Positions 16,776-26,897 of a stretch of DNA of 64,000 bases are shown in pieces. The number at the start of each line of letters is the position of its first letter. The stretch's first letter is position 1. The DNA is from Kumtagia sp963829135. Its GTDB lineage: Bacteria > Pseudomonadota > Alphaproteobacteria > Rhizobiales > Rhizobiaceae. The translations under genes and the position numbers were made by a program. The stretch lies in assembly GCA_963829135.1 (NCBI GenBank), contig CAWHHO010000003.1:124001-188000 (forward strand), written 5' to 3'. Below the pieces are notes generated by a model that saw only the letters and a program-made list of their open reading frames with translations, had not been told where the DNA came from and did no database searches.

Positions 16776-17810
16776 ATGATCCTCAACCGTAGAACCGTCC
16801 TCGCCGCAGCGCTGATCGCAGGAACCGCCCAATTTGGCGGGATGGGATTCGCCTTCGCTGATGTCACGATCCTCAACGTTTCGTACGACCCCACGCGCGA
16901 GCTCTACAAGGAGTACAACGCCGCCTTCGCCGCCCATTGGCTGAAGGAGACCGGCGAGACGGTGACCATTCAAGCCTCGCATGGCGGTTCGGGAAAGCAG
17001 GCCCGCGCGGTCATCGATGGGCTCGATGCCGATGTCGTGACGCTTGCGCTCGAAAGCGACATCAATGCGATTGCCGAGAAGTCGGGGAAAATCCCGGCCG
17101 ACTGGCGCAAGAGGCTGCCGAACAATTCGGCGCCTTACACCTCGACCATCGTATTTCTGGTGCGCAAGGGCAATCCGAAGGGCATCCATGACTGGGGCGA
17201 CCTGGTGAAGGGCGATGTGCAGATCGTCACGCCGAACCCGAAGACTTCGGGCGGCGCTCGCTGGAACTACCTGGCCGCCTGGGCCTGGGCGAATAAAGAA
17301 TTCGGCGGCGACGAAGAGAAGATCAAGGGTTATATCGCCGACCTCTATAAGCGCGCTCCCGTCCTCGACACCGGCGCGCGTGGCTCGTTGACGACCTTCG
17401 CACAGCGCAACATCGGCGACGTCCTGCTCGCCTGGGAAAATGAGGCAGCTTTGGCCGGCGCCGAATTCGGTGCCGACTCGTTCGATATCGTCGTGCCGCC
17501 ATCCTCAATCCTCGCCGAGCCGCCGGTGGCGCTCGTCGATGGCAATGTCGATGCAAAGGGCACGCGCAAGGTTGCCGAAGCGTACCTCACCTATCTCTAT
17601 TCCGATGAAGGCCAGCAGATCGCGGCGAAGCATTTCTACCGTCCGTCCAACCCGGCGGTGGTACCTGCGGAATCGCTGCAGAAGCTGCCCAAGCTTGAAT
17701 TGATCTCGATCGACGATCCGATCTTCGGAGGCTGGAAAAAGGCTCAGCCCTATCACTTCGGCGATGGCGGCATCTTCGACCAGATCTACAAACCGGCGTC
17801 CTCGAACTAG
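16776..17810 (+). CDS. Sulfate ABC transporter, periplasmic sulfate-binding protein
   Basis: 344 residues with a twin-Arg-like N-terminus (MILNRRTVLAAALIAGTAQF) and an export signal ending around FAFADV. Mature segments include LNVSYDPTRELYKEYN, IQASHGGSGKQARAVIDGL, DVVTLALESDI, and TPNPKTSGGARWNYLAAW, which form the sulfate/thiosulfate pocket in the Sbp/CysP family. The start has GGAGG 8 bases upstream. It begins the run binding protein, cysT, cysW, cysA. The 240 bases upstream (16534-16775) contain no gene, and the AT-rich stretch 16675-16760 probably holds the promoter. CysP versus Sbp cannot be decided by eye. Confidence 0.93.
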   Translation: MILNRRTVLAAALIAGTAQFGGMGFAFADVTILNVSYDPTRELYKEYNAAFAAHWLKETGETVTIQASHGGSGKQARAVIDGLDADVVTLALESDINAIAEKSGKIPADWRKRLPNNSAPYTSTIVFLVRKGNPKGIHDWGDLVKGDVQIVTPNPKTSGGARWNYLAAWAWANKEFGGDEEKIKGYIADLYKRAPVLDTGARGSLTTFAQRNIGDVLLAWENEAALAGAEFGADSFDIVVPPSSILAEPPVALVDGNVDAKGTRKVAEAYLTYLYSDEGQQIAAKHFYRPSNPAVVPAESLQKLPKLELISIDDPIFGGWKKAQPYHFGDGGIFDQIYKPASSN

Positions 17811-17819
17811 GGCCAGGAC

Positions 17820-18680
17820 ATGAGCACCACCGTCGCGGCCGCGCGGTGGCATTTCAAGAGGCCGAGCGTCATTCCAGGTTTCGGTTTGACGCTCGGCTTT
17901 ACGATTGCCTACCTGACGCTGATCATCCTTATCCCCCTATCAGGCGTTGCCTGGCGCGCATCCTCGCTGGGCTGGGCGGAGTTTTTGGCTATCGCCGGCG
18001 ACGAGCGCACGCTGAACGCGCTCAAGATATCCTTTGGCGGCTCACTGATTGCGGCTCTCATCAATGTCGTTTTCGGCACCATCGTTGCCTGGGTGCTCGT
18101 GCGCTACCGCTTTCCGGGCCGGCGCATTCTCGACGCCGCAGTCGATTTGCCCTTCGCCCTACCGACAGCGGTCGCAGGCATCGCACTTGCCTCGATCTAC
18201 GCGCCGAACGGCTGGGTGGGTCAGTTGCTGACGCCACTCGGGATAAAGGTCGCGTTCACGCCGGTCGGCATCGTGATTGCTCTTGTCTTCATCGGCCTGC
18301 CCTTCGTCGTGCGTACGGTGCAGCCGGTCATGGAAGAGATCGACCGTGAAGTCGAGGAAGCGGCGGCAACACTTGGCGCCACGCGTTTCCAGACGATTTC
18401 GCGGGTGATCCTGCCGGGGCTGGCTCCGGCGGTCCTGACAGGCTTTGCGCTCGCCTTCGCCCGTGCGGTCGGGGAGTATGGCTCGGTGATCTTCATCGCC
18501 GGCAACATCCCATATGTTTCGGAGATTGCACCGCTGTTGATCATCATCAGGCTTGAGGAATTCAACTACGCCGGCGCCACTGCAATTGCCGCACTGATGC
18601 TGATTATCTCCTTCGTGATGCTGTTTGTCGTCAATCTGCTGCAGGCCTGGAGCCGCCGGAGGTACGGTTATGGCAGTTGA
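17820..18680 (+). CDS. cysT: Sulfate ABC transporter permease CysT
   Basis: 286 residues with about six hydrophobic spans. It has the EEAAATLGATRFQTISRVILPGLAPAVLTG segment, which is the ABC permease EAA loop that docks on the ATPase. FARAVGEYGSVIFIAGN is characteristic of the CysT/CysU subfamily. Inner membrane. It starts 9 bases after the binding-protein gene and overlaps cysW by 11 bases, so the transporter is one operon. Confidence 0.93.
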   Translation: MSTTVAAARWHFKRPSVIPGFGLTLGFTIAYLTLIILIPLSGVAWRASSLGWAEFLAIAGDERTLNALKISFGGSLIAALINVVFGTIVAWVLVRYRFPGRRILDAAVDLPFALPTAVAGIALASIYAPNGWVGQLLTPLGIKVAFTPVGIVIALVFIGLPFVVRTVQPVMEEIDREVEEAAATLGATRFQTISRVILPGLAPAVLTGFALAFARAVGEYGSVIFIAGNIPYVSEIAPLLIIIRLEEFNYAGATAIAALMLIISFVMLFVVNLLQAWSRRRYGYGS

Positions 18681-19587
18681 GGCAATCGACAGGGCTTTGC
18701 CGGAAAGGCCCTTGACTGGTACGATTGCCGGAGTGAGCAAGTCAGTACCCCCGCGCGCAACTTCCGAAACGGCCGCGACCAAAGCGGTTCTTATCGGTAT
18801 TGCTTTGATTTTCCTTGCTCTTTTCCTGATCCTGCCGCTGATCGTGGTGTTCGTCGAAGCCTTCCGCAAGGGCGCGGGCGAATTCTTACTGGCGCTCGGT
18901 GAGCCGGACACGTTTTCGGCAATCAAGCTGACGCTGACGGTTGCGGCGATTGCCGTACCCTGCAATCTCGTCTTCGGCGTTGCCGCTGCCTGGGCCATCG
19001 CCAAGTTCGAGTTCAAGGGCAAAGCCTTCCTGACCACGCTGATCGACCTGCCGTTTTCGGTCTCGCCGGTCATTTCCGGCCTCGTCTATGTCCTGCTCTT
19101 CGGCGCCGGAAGCTTTCTCGGCCCCTGGCTGAAAAGCCATGGCGTGGAAATTCTGTTCGCTGTGCCGGGTATCGTGCTGGCTACGATCTTCGTTACCTTC
19201 CCATTCGTTGCGCGCGAGCTGATCCCGTTGATGCAGGAGCAGGGCACGGGCGACGAGGAAGCGGCGATCTCGCTTGGCGCGTCAGGCTGGCAGACCTTCT
19301 GGTATGTGACGCTGCCCAACATCAAATGGGGCCTGCTCTACGGTGTGTTGCTTTGCAACGCCCGCGCCATGGGCGAGTTCGGCGCCGTATCGGTCGTGTC
19401 GGGCCATATTCGCGGTCTTACCAACACCATGCCGCTGCATGTCGAGATACTTTACAACGAATACAACTTCGTCGCGGCATTCGCGGTGTCCACGCTGCTC
19501 GCGGCGCTGGCGCTGGTAACGCTGGTGCTGAAATCCATCCTCGAATACCATTATGGCGACGAGATCGCCGCTTCCGCCAAGCACTGA
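18670..19587 (+). CDS. cysW: Sulfate ABC transporter permease CysW
   Basis: 305 residues from ATG 18670, which lies within the 3' end of cysT. The frame stays open upstream, but that would overlap cysT further. It has about six membrane spans and the EAA loop DEEAAISLGASGWQTFWYVTLPNIKWGLLYG. CysW-type segments are RAMGEFGAVSVVSGHIRGLTNTMPLHVEILYNEYN. It forms the inner-membrane channel with CysT. The N-terminal 35 residues are hydrophilic. Confidence 0.93.
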   Translation: MAVEAIDRALPERPLTGTIAGVSKSVPPRATSETAATKAVLIGIALIFLALFLILPLIVVFVEAFRKGAGEFLLALGEPDTFSAIKLTLTVAAIAVPCNLVFGVAAAWAIAKFEFKGKAFLTTLIDLPFSVSPVISGLVYVLLFGAGSFLGPWLKSHGVEILFAVPGIVLATIFVTFPFVARELIPLMQEQGTGDEEAAISLGASGWQTFWYVTLPNIKWGLLYGVLLCNARAMGEFGAVSVVSGHIRGLTNTMPLHVEILYNEYNFVAAFAVSTLLAALALVTLVLKSILEYHYGDEIAASAKH

Positions 19588-19629
19588 CACCGCAAATTGT
19601 GACGTATAGCAGGAAAATTAGGAGCCTCG

Positions 19630-20745
19630 ATGGACGTTTCCATCCGCAATGTGCGCAAAGAGTTCGACCGGTTTCCGGCGCTGCGCAACGTCTCGCTCGA
19701 TATCCGCTCGAGTGAGTTGATCGCGCTGCTGGGCCCATCTGGCTCAGGCAAGACGACACTCCTCAGGCTGATCGCCGGTCTGGAGCGGCCGACGGAGGGA
19801 GCCGTGTTCTTCGGCGAGGAGGATGCTTCTCACAAGAGTGTGCAAGAACGCAATGTCGGCTTCGTGTTCCAGCACTACGCGCTGTTCCGCCATATGACGG
19901 TCGGCGACAATATCGGTTTCGGCCTCAAGGTGCGGCCTGGGACGTCGCGCCCCGCCACAGCTGAAATTCGTCGGCGCTCGTCGGAATTGCTCGACCTTGT
20001 CCAGCTGTCGGGGCTTGAAAAGCGCTACCCGAACCAGCTTTCAGGCGGCCAGCGCCAGCGCGTGGCGCTTGCACGGGCGCTTGCCATCGAGCCGAAGGTG
20101 CTTTTGCTGGATGAGCCCTTCGGAGCGCTGGATGCTCAGGTGCGGCGCGAACTGCGTCGCTGGTTGCGTGAAATCCACGACACGACCGGCCATACGACGG
20201 TTTTCGTCACCCATGACCAGGAGGAGGCGCTGGAACTCGCCGACCGGGTCGTGGTCATGAGCCAGGGCCGGATCGAGCAGGTAGGCACTGCCGACGACGT
20301 CTACGACACCCCGAACTCACCCTTTGTGTATGGATTCATCGGGGATTCCAGTTCGCTGCCCGTGAAGGTCGAGAGCGGCCAGCTCTGGCTGCAGGACCGG
20401 GCGCTGGGCCTCACCACATCGGGTTTGGCGGATGGTGACGCCACGCTCTATTTCCGCCCGCACGATATCGACTTGCTCGACGTCAATGGCGGCTGCCTCG
20501 TAGGCACCGTCGCTGCCAGCCGGCGTGTCGCCGGCACACGGCGGGTCGAGCTCGAGATCGGCGGCGAGCGTCATCGCGTCGAGATCGAGTTGCCCATTGA
20601 GCATCCGGCCGCCACCAAGAACCGTATTGCCTTCCGGCCCCGCCGCTGGAAGGCATTTTCTCAGGATGGGACGGGCGGAGGACCTGTGATCACACATAGC
20701 CGTGCGCGCGAGGGAATTTCGCTGCTGTCTGCGACCGGGACGTGA
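19630..20745 (+). CDS. cysA: Sulfate ABC transporter ATP-binding protein CysA
   Basis: 371 residues. Walker A GPSGSGKTT (about residues 36-44), Q-loop VFQHYALF, signature LSGGQRQRVALARALA, Walker B VLLLDEPFGALD, and switch His in FVTHDQEEALEL. A TOBE-like regulatory domain follows from about residue 240. It energises sulfate import through CysTW. The last 30 residues (after RPRRWKAF) look like readthrough past the usual family end. A palindromic repeat begins directly after the stop. Confidence 0.93.
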   Translation: MDVSIRNVRKEFDRFPALRNVSLDIRSSELIALLGPSGSGKTTLLRLIAGLERPTEGAVFFGEEDASHKSVQERNVGFVFQHYALFRHMTVGDNIGFGLKVRPGTSRPATAEIRRRSSELLDLVQLSGLEKRYPNQLSGGQRQRVALARALAIEPKVLLLDEPFGALDAQVRRELRRWLREIHDTTGHTTVFVTHDQEEALELADRVVVMSQGRIEQVGTADDVYDTPNSPFVYGFIGDSSSLPVKVESGQLWLQDRALGLTTSGLADGDATLYFRPHDIDLLDVNGGCLVGTVAASRRVAGTRRVELEIGGERHRVEIELPIEHPAATKNRIAFRPRRWKAFSQDGTGGGPVITHSRAREGISLLSATGT

Positions 20746-20751
20746 GCGCTC

Positions 20752-20880
20752 TTCCTTCTCCCGTTTACGGGGGAAGGTGGTCCGAAGGACCGGATGAGGG
20801 GCGGGAGCCTATCCTGGGACCTCTACGCTGCCCCTTCATCTGCCTGCCGGCATCTTCTCCCCGTGAACGGGGAGGAGAAC
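20752..20880. repeat. Palindromic repeat (family C) downstream of cysA
   Basis: Arms ttctcccgtttacgggggaa (20756-20775) and cttctccccgtgaacggggagg (20853-20874) are each hairpins. gatgaggggc and gccccttcatc in the middle are mirror images. This is the general plan of rhizobial intergenic repeats but with different sequence from families A and B. It may also end cys transcription. Confidence 0.7.
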
Positions 20881-20944
20881 GATGCGCTGGCGCGTTGCGC
20901 CTATCTGCGATAGAAGCCGCCCACCGCAAATTCCGGCCCATCTG

Positions 20945-21139
20945 ATGCTCCTTCCGCTTCGCCTGGTTCTCACTATCGCCGCCTGTGCCTGCCTCGCCGC
21001 CTGCGCGAGCCGCACGACTGCGTCCATTCCACGAACCGATGTTCCCGCATCGCAGACCGAGGCGGACGAAAAGCCCGAACCTTTGCCGCCAGGCATCAAG
21101 CCTTTGACCGTGGAACAGGAAGAGACAATTTCGCAATGA
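20945..21139 (+). CDS. Small predicted lipoprotein of unknown function
   Basis: 64 residues: MLLPLRLVLTIAACACLAAC gives a hydrophobic signal with a lipobox (LAAC, lipidated Cys20). A short hydrophilic Pro/Glu-rich tail ending LTVEQEETISQ follows. An upstream in-frame ATG (20882) would put a charged stretch before the signal and is rejected. The stop overlaps the start of the HyuA-like gene (ATGA), suggesting co-translation. The family was not recognised. Confidence 0.7.
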   Translation: MLLPLRLVLTIAACACLAACASRTTASIPRTDVPASQTEADEKPEPLPPGIKPLTVEQEETISQ

Positions 21140-23143
21140 TTCCAGCGGCGAGCTTTTATCTCGGCATTGACACCGGCGGCACCTACACGGACGCTGTCCT
21201 GTGGTCGCAAGCGACTGGCGTCGCCGCGAAGGCGAAATCGCTGACCACGCGCCATGATCTGGCCGTCGGTATAGCCGGCGCGGTTGACGCGGTACTCGCC
21301 AACACGAAACTCGATCCGAAGGCGGTTAAGCTCGTCTCGATGTCGACCACGCTTGCCACAAACGCGCTGGTGGAAGGACAGGGCGGGCGTGTCGCGCTGG
21401 TGATGATCGGCTTCACGCCGACTGACCTGCATCGCGATGGATTGGAAAAGGCGCTGGGCGGCGATCCAGTGGTGTTCTGCGACGGCGGGCACGACGTTCA
21501 TGGCAATGCGCGCGACATTCGACCTCGCGGCGCTCGAAGCTGCCTTACCCGATCTCGCGAAGTCTGTGTCAGGCTTCGCGGTCTGCGCCTATTTTGCCAC
21601 GCGCAATCCCGCGCATGAGATCGCGGCGCGCGACCTCATCCGCGAAAAGACCGGTATGCCGGTCACGACCAGCCACGAATTGTCGTCAAAGCTTGGCGGC
21701 CCGCGCCGCGCGCTGACCACCCTGCTCAACGCCCGGCTGATCTCGATGATCGATCGTCTGGTGGCCGCGACGGAGGGCTTCCTGGATCGACGCGGCATTG
21801 CAGCCCCGTTGATGGTCGTTCGCGGCGACGGCGCGCTTGTATCGGCGGCGTTTGCGCGCCAGCGGCCGATCGAGACGATCCTGTCCGGCCCGGCCGCCAG
21901 CCTGGTCGGCGCTCGCCATATGACCGGCCTCGACAACGCCGTCGTCTCAGACATCGGCGGCACCACGACCGACGTTGCGGTGCTCGATCATGGCAGGCCC
22001 CGCCTCGACCCGGAAGGCGCCACGGTCGGCGGATTCCGCACCATGGTCGAGGCTGTGGCAATGCGCACCTTCGGCCTTGGCGGCGACTCCGAGGTCCGTC
22101 TTGAAGAAGGCGGGCTGGACCCGAAGATCCTGCTGGGCCCGCGCCGGCTTGTGCCGCTGGCGCTTGCTGGCCTTGCCCATGGCGACGTGGTCGCCCAGCA
22201 GCTCGAGCGCCAGCTTCGCGCTCCGAATGCCGGCCGCATGGATGGCCGCTTTGCTGTTCGTACCGGCGTGCCCGAACGTCTGGCAGCCGGCCTGACCGCG
22301 CCGGAACAGAAGCTATACGAGGCCATCGGCATGACGCCGCTGCCGCTTGATACGCTGCTGACCTCCACGGCGCAGACCGCGACGCTGAACCGGCTGGTGG
22401 CGCGCGGCCTCGTCCATATATGCGGCTTCACGCCGTCGGACGCCGCCCATACGCTCGGCCGGCAAGCCAACTGGGATGCCACCGCCGCGCGTCTCGGCGC
22501 GATGCTTTTCGCCCGCAGGCGCGATGGCCGCGGCCAGCCGATTGCCGAGACGCCGGAAGCGCTGTGCGAGCGCGTGCTCTCGGTGGTGACCCGGCTTTCG
22601 GCCGAAGTGATCCTCGAAACCGCCTTTGCCGAGGACGGTCTCGATGGCGCATCGACGGTTGCGCATGCGCTGGTGCAGCGTGCCGTCGACGGCCGCGAGG
22701 GAATAGCCCGCTTCACCGTGGCGCTCGACCGTCCGGTGATCGGCCTCGGCGCTTCCGCGCCGCTGCATTATGCCGGCCTGCCGGCGCTGGTGGGCAATAT
22801 CTGCGTCGTACCCACGGATACCGACGTCGCCAACGCGCTAGGCGCCGTCGTCGGCCAGGTGCGCGTTTCGGCAGAGGCTCTGGTCAGTCAGCCGCGCGAG
22901 GGCGTTTTCCGGCTCTCCGCCGGAGATTTGATGCGCGACTTTACCGAAGAGGCCGCAGCGATCGCCGCTGCCGAGACACGGGTGCGCGAGCTGGCCGGCG
23001 CCCGCGCGCTCGCGGCGGGAACCGATGTCGCCGAGATCACGCTTTCGAACGATATCCGGACCTCGACGGTCGAGGGCCAGCGCATGTTCATCGAAGCGCG
23101 GGTCGTGGCGGTGGCGAGCGGCCGGCCAAGGATCGCGGGCTGA
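21136..23143 (+). CDS. Second HyuA-like hydantoinase/oxoprolinase family protein, frameshifted
   Basis: The N-terminal frame (21136-21510) has FYLGIDTGGTYTDAVLWSQ and SMSTTLATNALVEGQGG, then goes out of frame after DGGHDVHGNA. The next frame carries on with TFDLAALEAALPDLAKSVSGFAVCAYFATRNP, SGPAASLVGARHMTG, VSDIGGTTTDVAVLDHG, and FGLGGDSEVRLEEGG to a stop at 23143. One extra base within the gcgcgc run at 21508-21514 explains the break. The protein would be about 668 residues. It belongs to the HyuA superfamily but differs from the copy at 9.2-11.3 kb and has no HyuB beside it. Substrate unknown. Confidence 0.85.
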
Positions 23144-23229
23144 ACCCCCAGGCAGTTCGGACTTCTGGCCATTGCGAATCACATGGCTACATTGGAAGTT
23201 GAGAGGTTCGCTGCAGGGCACCAGGCCCA

Positions 23230-24470
23230 TCAGGCCGGAACGATGACGATCCGCATGTCCTTGCCGAGGCGTTCTGCGTAGCGGCGCGGCAGGTGGCTGC
23301 GCACGGCCCCGCCGGCAACGACCGCCGGGTAGTCGCAGACCGTCACCTCCCCGCCGCCCGGCTCGCTCCGTCGAAGTTCCCACCGCACCTTGGTGCCGTC
23401 CGGCAATCCGGTGGAAGCCTCGAAGCTCTGGGCGCTCTCGTTGCAGCCGACATGAGCGGTCTTCGCAACGCTGCCGTCGGGAAATGGAACGGCATCGAGA
23501 AACCCGAAGATGGAATCATGCTGAAGCAGGCTCACGCGTGCATGCGGCCAAACATGTTGGCGCAGAAAATACTGGTCGGCGAAATGGCGCGAGGCGAGCG
23601 GCTTCGCCAGGAACGACGCAACCATCCCATCCATGGGCGGGAGCGCGCCGCCGATCACGCCCCAGAGCCCCGCCAGAAGCAGTTCCACATGCGAACCGTG
23701 ATCGCGCATGTGATGGAAGCGGCGATCACTGGCGATCCACGCGCCCACGGCATTCGCCTCCCGTCTGCTGATGACGGAATCCGCATCGCGGAAAAGCACA
23801 CGGTGCACGCCGGGAATATCGCAGGCGGCGAACCGCCACATCGGACCGGGCCAGCCGCGCATGTGATCCGAAATGTTTACGACATCGGCGCCGTGCGCGG
23901 CAAGGCGCGCCCTGATCGAGCCGGGCACGGTCTCGTCGACATACACCCTGCAGGTCCAGAACGGATAGAGATCGGACTGCTCGACGGCGTTGAGCACGGC
24001 GCCTTCGCAATATTTCGCGGAATTGCCGAAAAGCGAGAAGGCGATGATGTTGAGGCGCCGCGTTTCGGCGGAGGGCGGCGGCGGCGCGGGGCTGCCCAGT
24101 TCGCGGCGGCTGGCCCGGCGGCCTCGGCGTCACGCCGCGAAAGCGCCAGATTGCCCCAGTACCGCGCCTTCGCCGGATCGTCCTTTTCGAACCATGCGTG
24201 TGCCAGCACATCGAGCACGGCAAGCGAGTTGGAGTTCGCCCGCAATGCCCGTTCGGCATAGTCGATGGCCTCGTCCCACAGGCCGAGCCGCGCGGCGCAG
24301 GCGGCCACGTCGCATAGCGGACCGGGCCCGATCCGCGGCAGCACCGAGGCTTTCAACGCCAGGCGCCGTGCTTCGTCGAAGCGGCCCGCGGCGAAGGCCT
24401 GCATGAAATTTCTGGACATCGAGCTGAGGAGGAGCCCGAGCTTCTTGTCATTCGCCTGAACCGGCGGCAT
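23230..24470 (-). CDS. TPR-repeat / glycosyltransferase-like protein, frameshifted
   Basis: The upstream part (start taken as ATG 24470, MPPVQANDKKLGLLLSS...) holds TPR-like helices: AFAAGRFDEARRLALKASVLP, LCDVAACAARLGLWDEAIDYAERALRANSNSLAVLDVLAHAWFEKDDPAKARYWGNLAL. Near 24110 the frame must change by one missing base (or two extra). The downstream frame reads RLNIIAFSLFGNSAKYCEGAVLNAVEQ, VYVDETVP, VHRVLFRDADSVISRREA (a DxD-like motif), and DQYFLRQHVWPHA. This C-terminal part looks like a nucleotide-sugar-dependent transferase, which is inference from the DxD region. The product, substrate and start are uncertain. Confidence 0.6.
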
Positions 24471-24656
24471 CCGCAACACCTGAAATATATGCTCCGGCAA
24501 GGCCGGCTCGTGAGTTTCAAAACCATCATGTCGCGGGCTCAGCCGCCTATAAGGCCTACCTCGCATGCCATCAATCGGGCGACAAGGGCTCCGCTGCTGT
24601 CGGGATGCCGCACCGAACAGCAAGGAAAGCTGCAACTCATCATCCACGTGGAGAAT

Positions 24657-24675
24657 TGACCATCTGGTCAGACCA
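24657..24675. promoter_or_regulatory. Putative GntR/FadR-type operator upstream of glcB
   Basis: Two overlapping palindromes: TGACCATCTGGTCA (24657-24670) and TGGTCAGACCA (24665-24675). The latter fits the TNGTNNNACNA pattern of FadR-subfamily GntR regulators. GlcC, the glycolate-responsive regulator of malate synthase G in other bacteria, belongs to this subfamily. The site is about 50 bases before the glcB start. No regulator gene is in the window. Confidence 0.45.
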
Positions 24676-24722
24676 TGCCAAAGCCGCAAAACCCAAGACG
24701 AACGGCCGCAAGGAAGTTTCAT

Positions 24723-26897
24723 ATGCCGGATTTGGTTCCGCTCGCCGGGCTGCGCGTGGCGCAGGCCCTCCACGATTTCGTTGTCGGAGAGGCGCTGCCA
24801 GGTACGGGGATAGACATCAATGCTTTCTGGGAGGGTTTCTCCGCGCTTGTTCACGACCTAGCGCCGAAGAACCGCGCGCTTCTCGCCCGCCGCGACGAAT
24901 TACAGAGCAAGATCGATGCCTGGCATCGTGAAAATGGCGCACCTTCCGATTTGGCTGCCTATCGCGCCTTCCTAACCGACATCGGCTACCTTCTCCCCGA
25001 AGGTCCCGACTTCAAGGTTGCCACCGACAATGTCGATGCCGAGATTGCGCGGATCGCCGGGCCGCAACTGGTCGTGCCGGTGATGAATGCGCGCTATGCG
25101 CTCAATGCCGCAAATGCCCGCTGGGGTTCGCTGTATGACGCGCTCTACGGCACCGACGCGATCCCCGAGACGGACGGCGCGGAAAAGGGAGAGGCTTATA
25201 ACCCGAAGCGCGGCGCAAAGGTCGTAGCCTGGGCACGCAAGTTTCTCGACGACAGCGTGCCGCTCGAAGGGGCAAGCTGGTCGGATGCGCGGGCCTTCCA
25301 GACCAATGGCGGTAAACTGCTTGTCACGCTGCCCGGCGGCCGCACGGTCGGCCTGAAAAACCCGGAGAAGTTTGCCGGTACATTGCTCAAGCCGTCCGCG
25401 CCCGCCGCGTTTCTACTGCGCAATAACGGCCTGCTGATCGAGATCGTCATCGATCCTGCCTCGACCATCGGCAAGGACGATCCTGCACATATCTCCGATG
25501 TCTGGCTGGAATCGGCGCTGACGACGATCCAGGATTGCGAGGATTCTGTCGCCGCCGTCGACGCCGCGGACAAGGTTGCGGTTTATCGCAACTGGCTCGG
25601 CCTGATGAGGGGCGACCTCGCCGAGGAGGTTTCAAAGGGCGGCAAGAGCTTCACCCGGCGGCTCAATCCCGATCTGGAATGCATCGCGCCGGACGGCTCC
25701 AGCTTCGATCTTGTCTGCCGCTCGCTGATGCTGGTGCGCAATGTCGGCCACCTGATGACCAACCCGGCGATCCTCCTTTCGGACGGCAGCGAGGTGCCGG
25801 AGGGAATGATGGATGCCGCGCTCACCGCGCTGATTTCGCTGCATGACATCGGACCCAAAGGCCGCCGCGCCAATTCTCGCGAAGGCTCCATGTATGTGGT
25901 GAAACCGAAAATGCATGGTCCTGACGAGGTGGCCTTCGCCGTCGAGATATTCTCGCGGGTCGAGGCGATGCTCGGCATGGCGCAAAACACCATCAAGATG
26001 GGCATCATGGACGAAGAGAGGCGCACCACGATCAACCTCAAGGAATGCATCCGTGCTGCCCGCGAGCGCGTCGTGTTCATCAACACCGGCTTCCTCGACC
26101 GCACCGGCGACGAGATCCATACGTCCATGGAGGCGGGTCCGATGATCCGCAAGGGCGACATGAAGCAGGCTGCGTGGATCGGCGCATATGAGAATTGGAA
26201 TGTCGATATCGGCCTTGGCTGCGGCCTCGCGGGTCACGCGCAGATCGGCAAGGGCATGTGGGCGATGCCGGACCTTATGGCAGCCATGCTGGACCAGAAA
26301 ATCGCCCACCCCATGGCTGGCGCAAACACCGCGTGGGTGCCTTCGCCAACGGCCGCCACACTTCATGCCACGCATTACCACAAGGTCGACGTGCATACCG
26401 TACAGGCGTCGCTGAAAAGCCGCCCGCGTGCAAAGCTCGACGATATTCTGTCGGTGCCGGTCGCCACGCGGCCAAATTGGACTCCGGAGGAAATCCAGCG
26501 CGAACTGGACAACAATGCGCAAGGCATTCTGGGATATGTTGTGCGCTGGATCGACCAGGGCGTCGGCTGCTCGAAAGTGCCGGACATCAACGATATCGGC
26601 TTGATGGAGGATCGGGCGACGCTGCGTATTTCCTCGCAGCACCTCGCCAACTGGCTGCATCACGGCATCTGCACTGAAAACCAGGTGATGGAAACCATGA
26701 AGCGCATGGCTTCGGTGGTCGACCGACAGAACGAGGGCGATCCGCTCTACCGCAAGATGGCGCCGGGTTTCGAAGGTTCAATTGCCTTTCTCGCCGCCTG
26801 CGATCTCGTTTTCAAAGGGCGCGCCCAACCGAACGGGTACACCGAACCGGTTCTGCATGGGCGGCGGCTGGAATTGAAGGCGAAAGATGCCGGATGA
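24723..26897 (+). CDS. glcB: Malate synthase G
   Basis: 724 residues from ATG 24723, with AAGGAAG upstream. The alternative ATG 24675 would overlap the operator-like palindrome and adds a 16-residue basic tail. Malate synthase G features include QDCEDSVAAVDAADKVAVYRNWLGLM, LMLVRNVGHLMTN, MYVVKPKMHGPDEVAFAVEIFSRVE, KMGIMDEERRTTINLKECI, NTGFLDRTGDEIHTSMEAG, and MAGANTAWVPSPTAATLHATHYH. The enzyme condenses glyoxylate with acetyl-CoA to malate in glycolate use or the glyoxylate shunt, in the cytoplasm. It overlaps tsaB by 11 bases. Confidence 0.96.
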   Translation: MPDLVPLAGLRVAQALHDFVVGEALPGTGIDINAFWEGFSALVHDLAPKNRALLARRDELQSKIDAWHRENGAPSDLAAYRAFLTDIGYLLPEGPDFKVATDNVDAEIARIAGPQLVVPVMNARYALNAANARWGSLYDALYGTDAIPETDGAEKGEAYNPKRGAKVVAWARKFLDDSVPLEGASWSDARAFQTNGGKLLVTLPGGRTVGLKNPEKFAGTLLKPSAPAAFLLRNNGLLIEIVIDPASTIGKDDPAHISDVWLESALTTIQDCEDSVAAVDAADKVAVYRNWLGLMRGDLAEEVSKGGKSFTRRLNPDLECIAPDGSSFDLVCRSLMLVRNVGHLMTNPAILLSDGSEVPEGMMDAALTALISLHDIGPKGRRANSREGSMYVVKPKMHGPDEVAFAVEIFSRVEAMLGMAQNTIKMGIMDEERRTTINLKECIRAARERVVFINTGFLDRTGDEIHTSMEAGPMIRKGDMKQAAWIGAYENWNVDIGLGCGLAGHAQIGKGMWAMPDLMAAMLDQKIAHPMAGANTAWVPSPTAATLHATHYHKVDVHTVQASLKSRPRAKLDDILSVPVATRPNWTPEEIQRELDNNAQGILGYVVRWIDQGVGCSKVPDINDIGLMEDRATLRISSQHLANWLHHGICTENQVMETMKRMASVVDRQNEGDPLYRKMAPGFEGSIAFLAACDLVFKGRAQPNGYTEPVLHGRRLELKAKDAG

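Noticed and set aside
23293..24261. A 322-residue + strand frame opposite the TPR/glycosyltransferase-like gene
   Set aside because: His/Arg/Pro-rich without motifs. The - strand frames show TPR helices and a coherent C-terminal domain.
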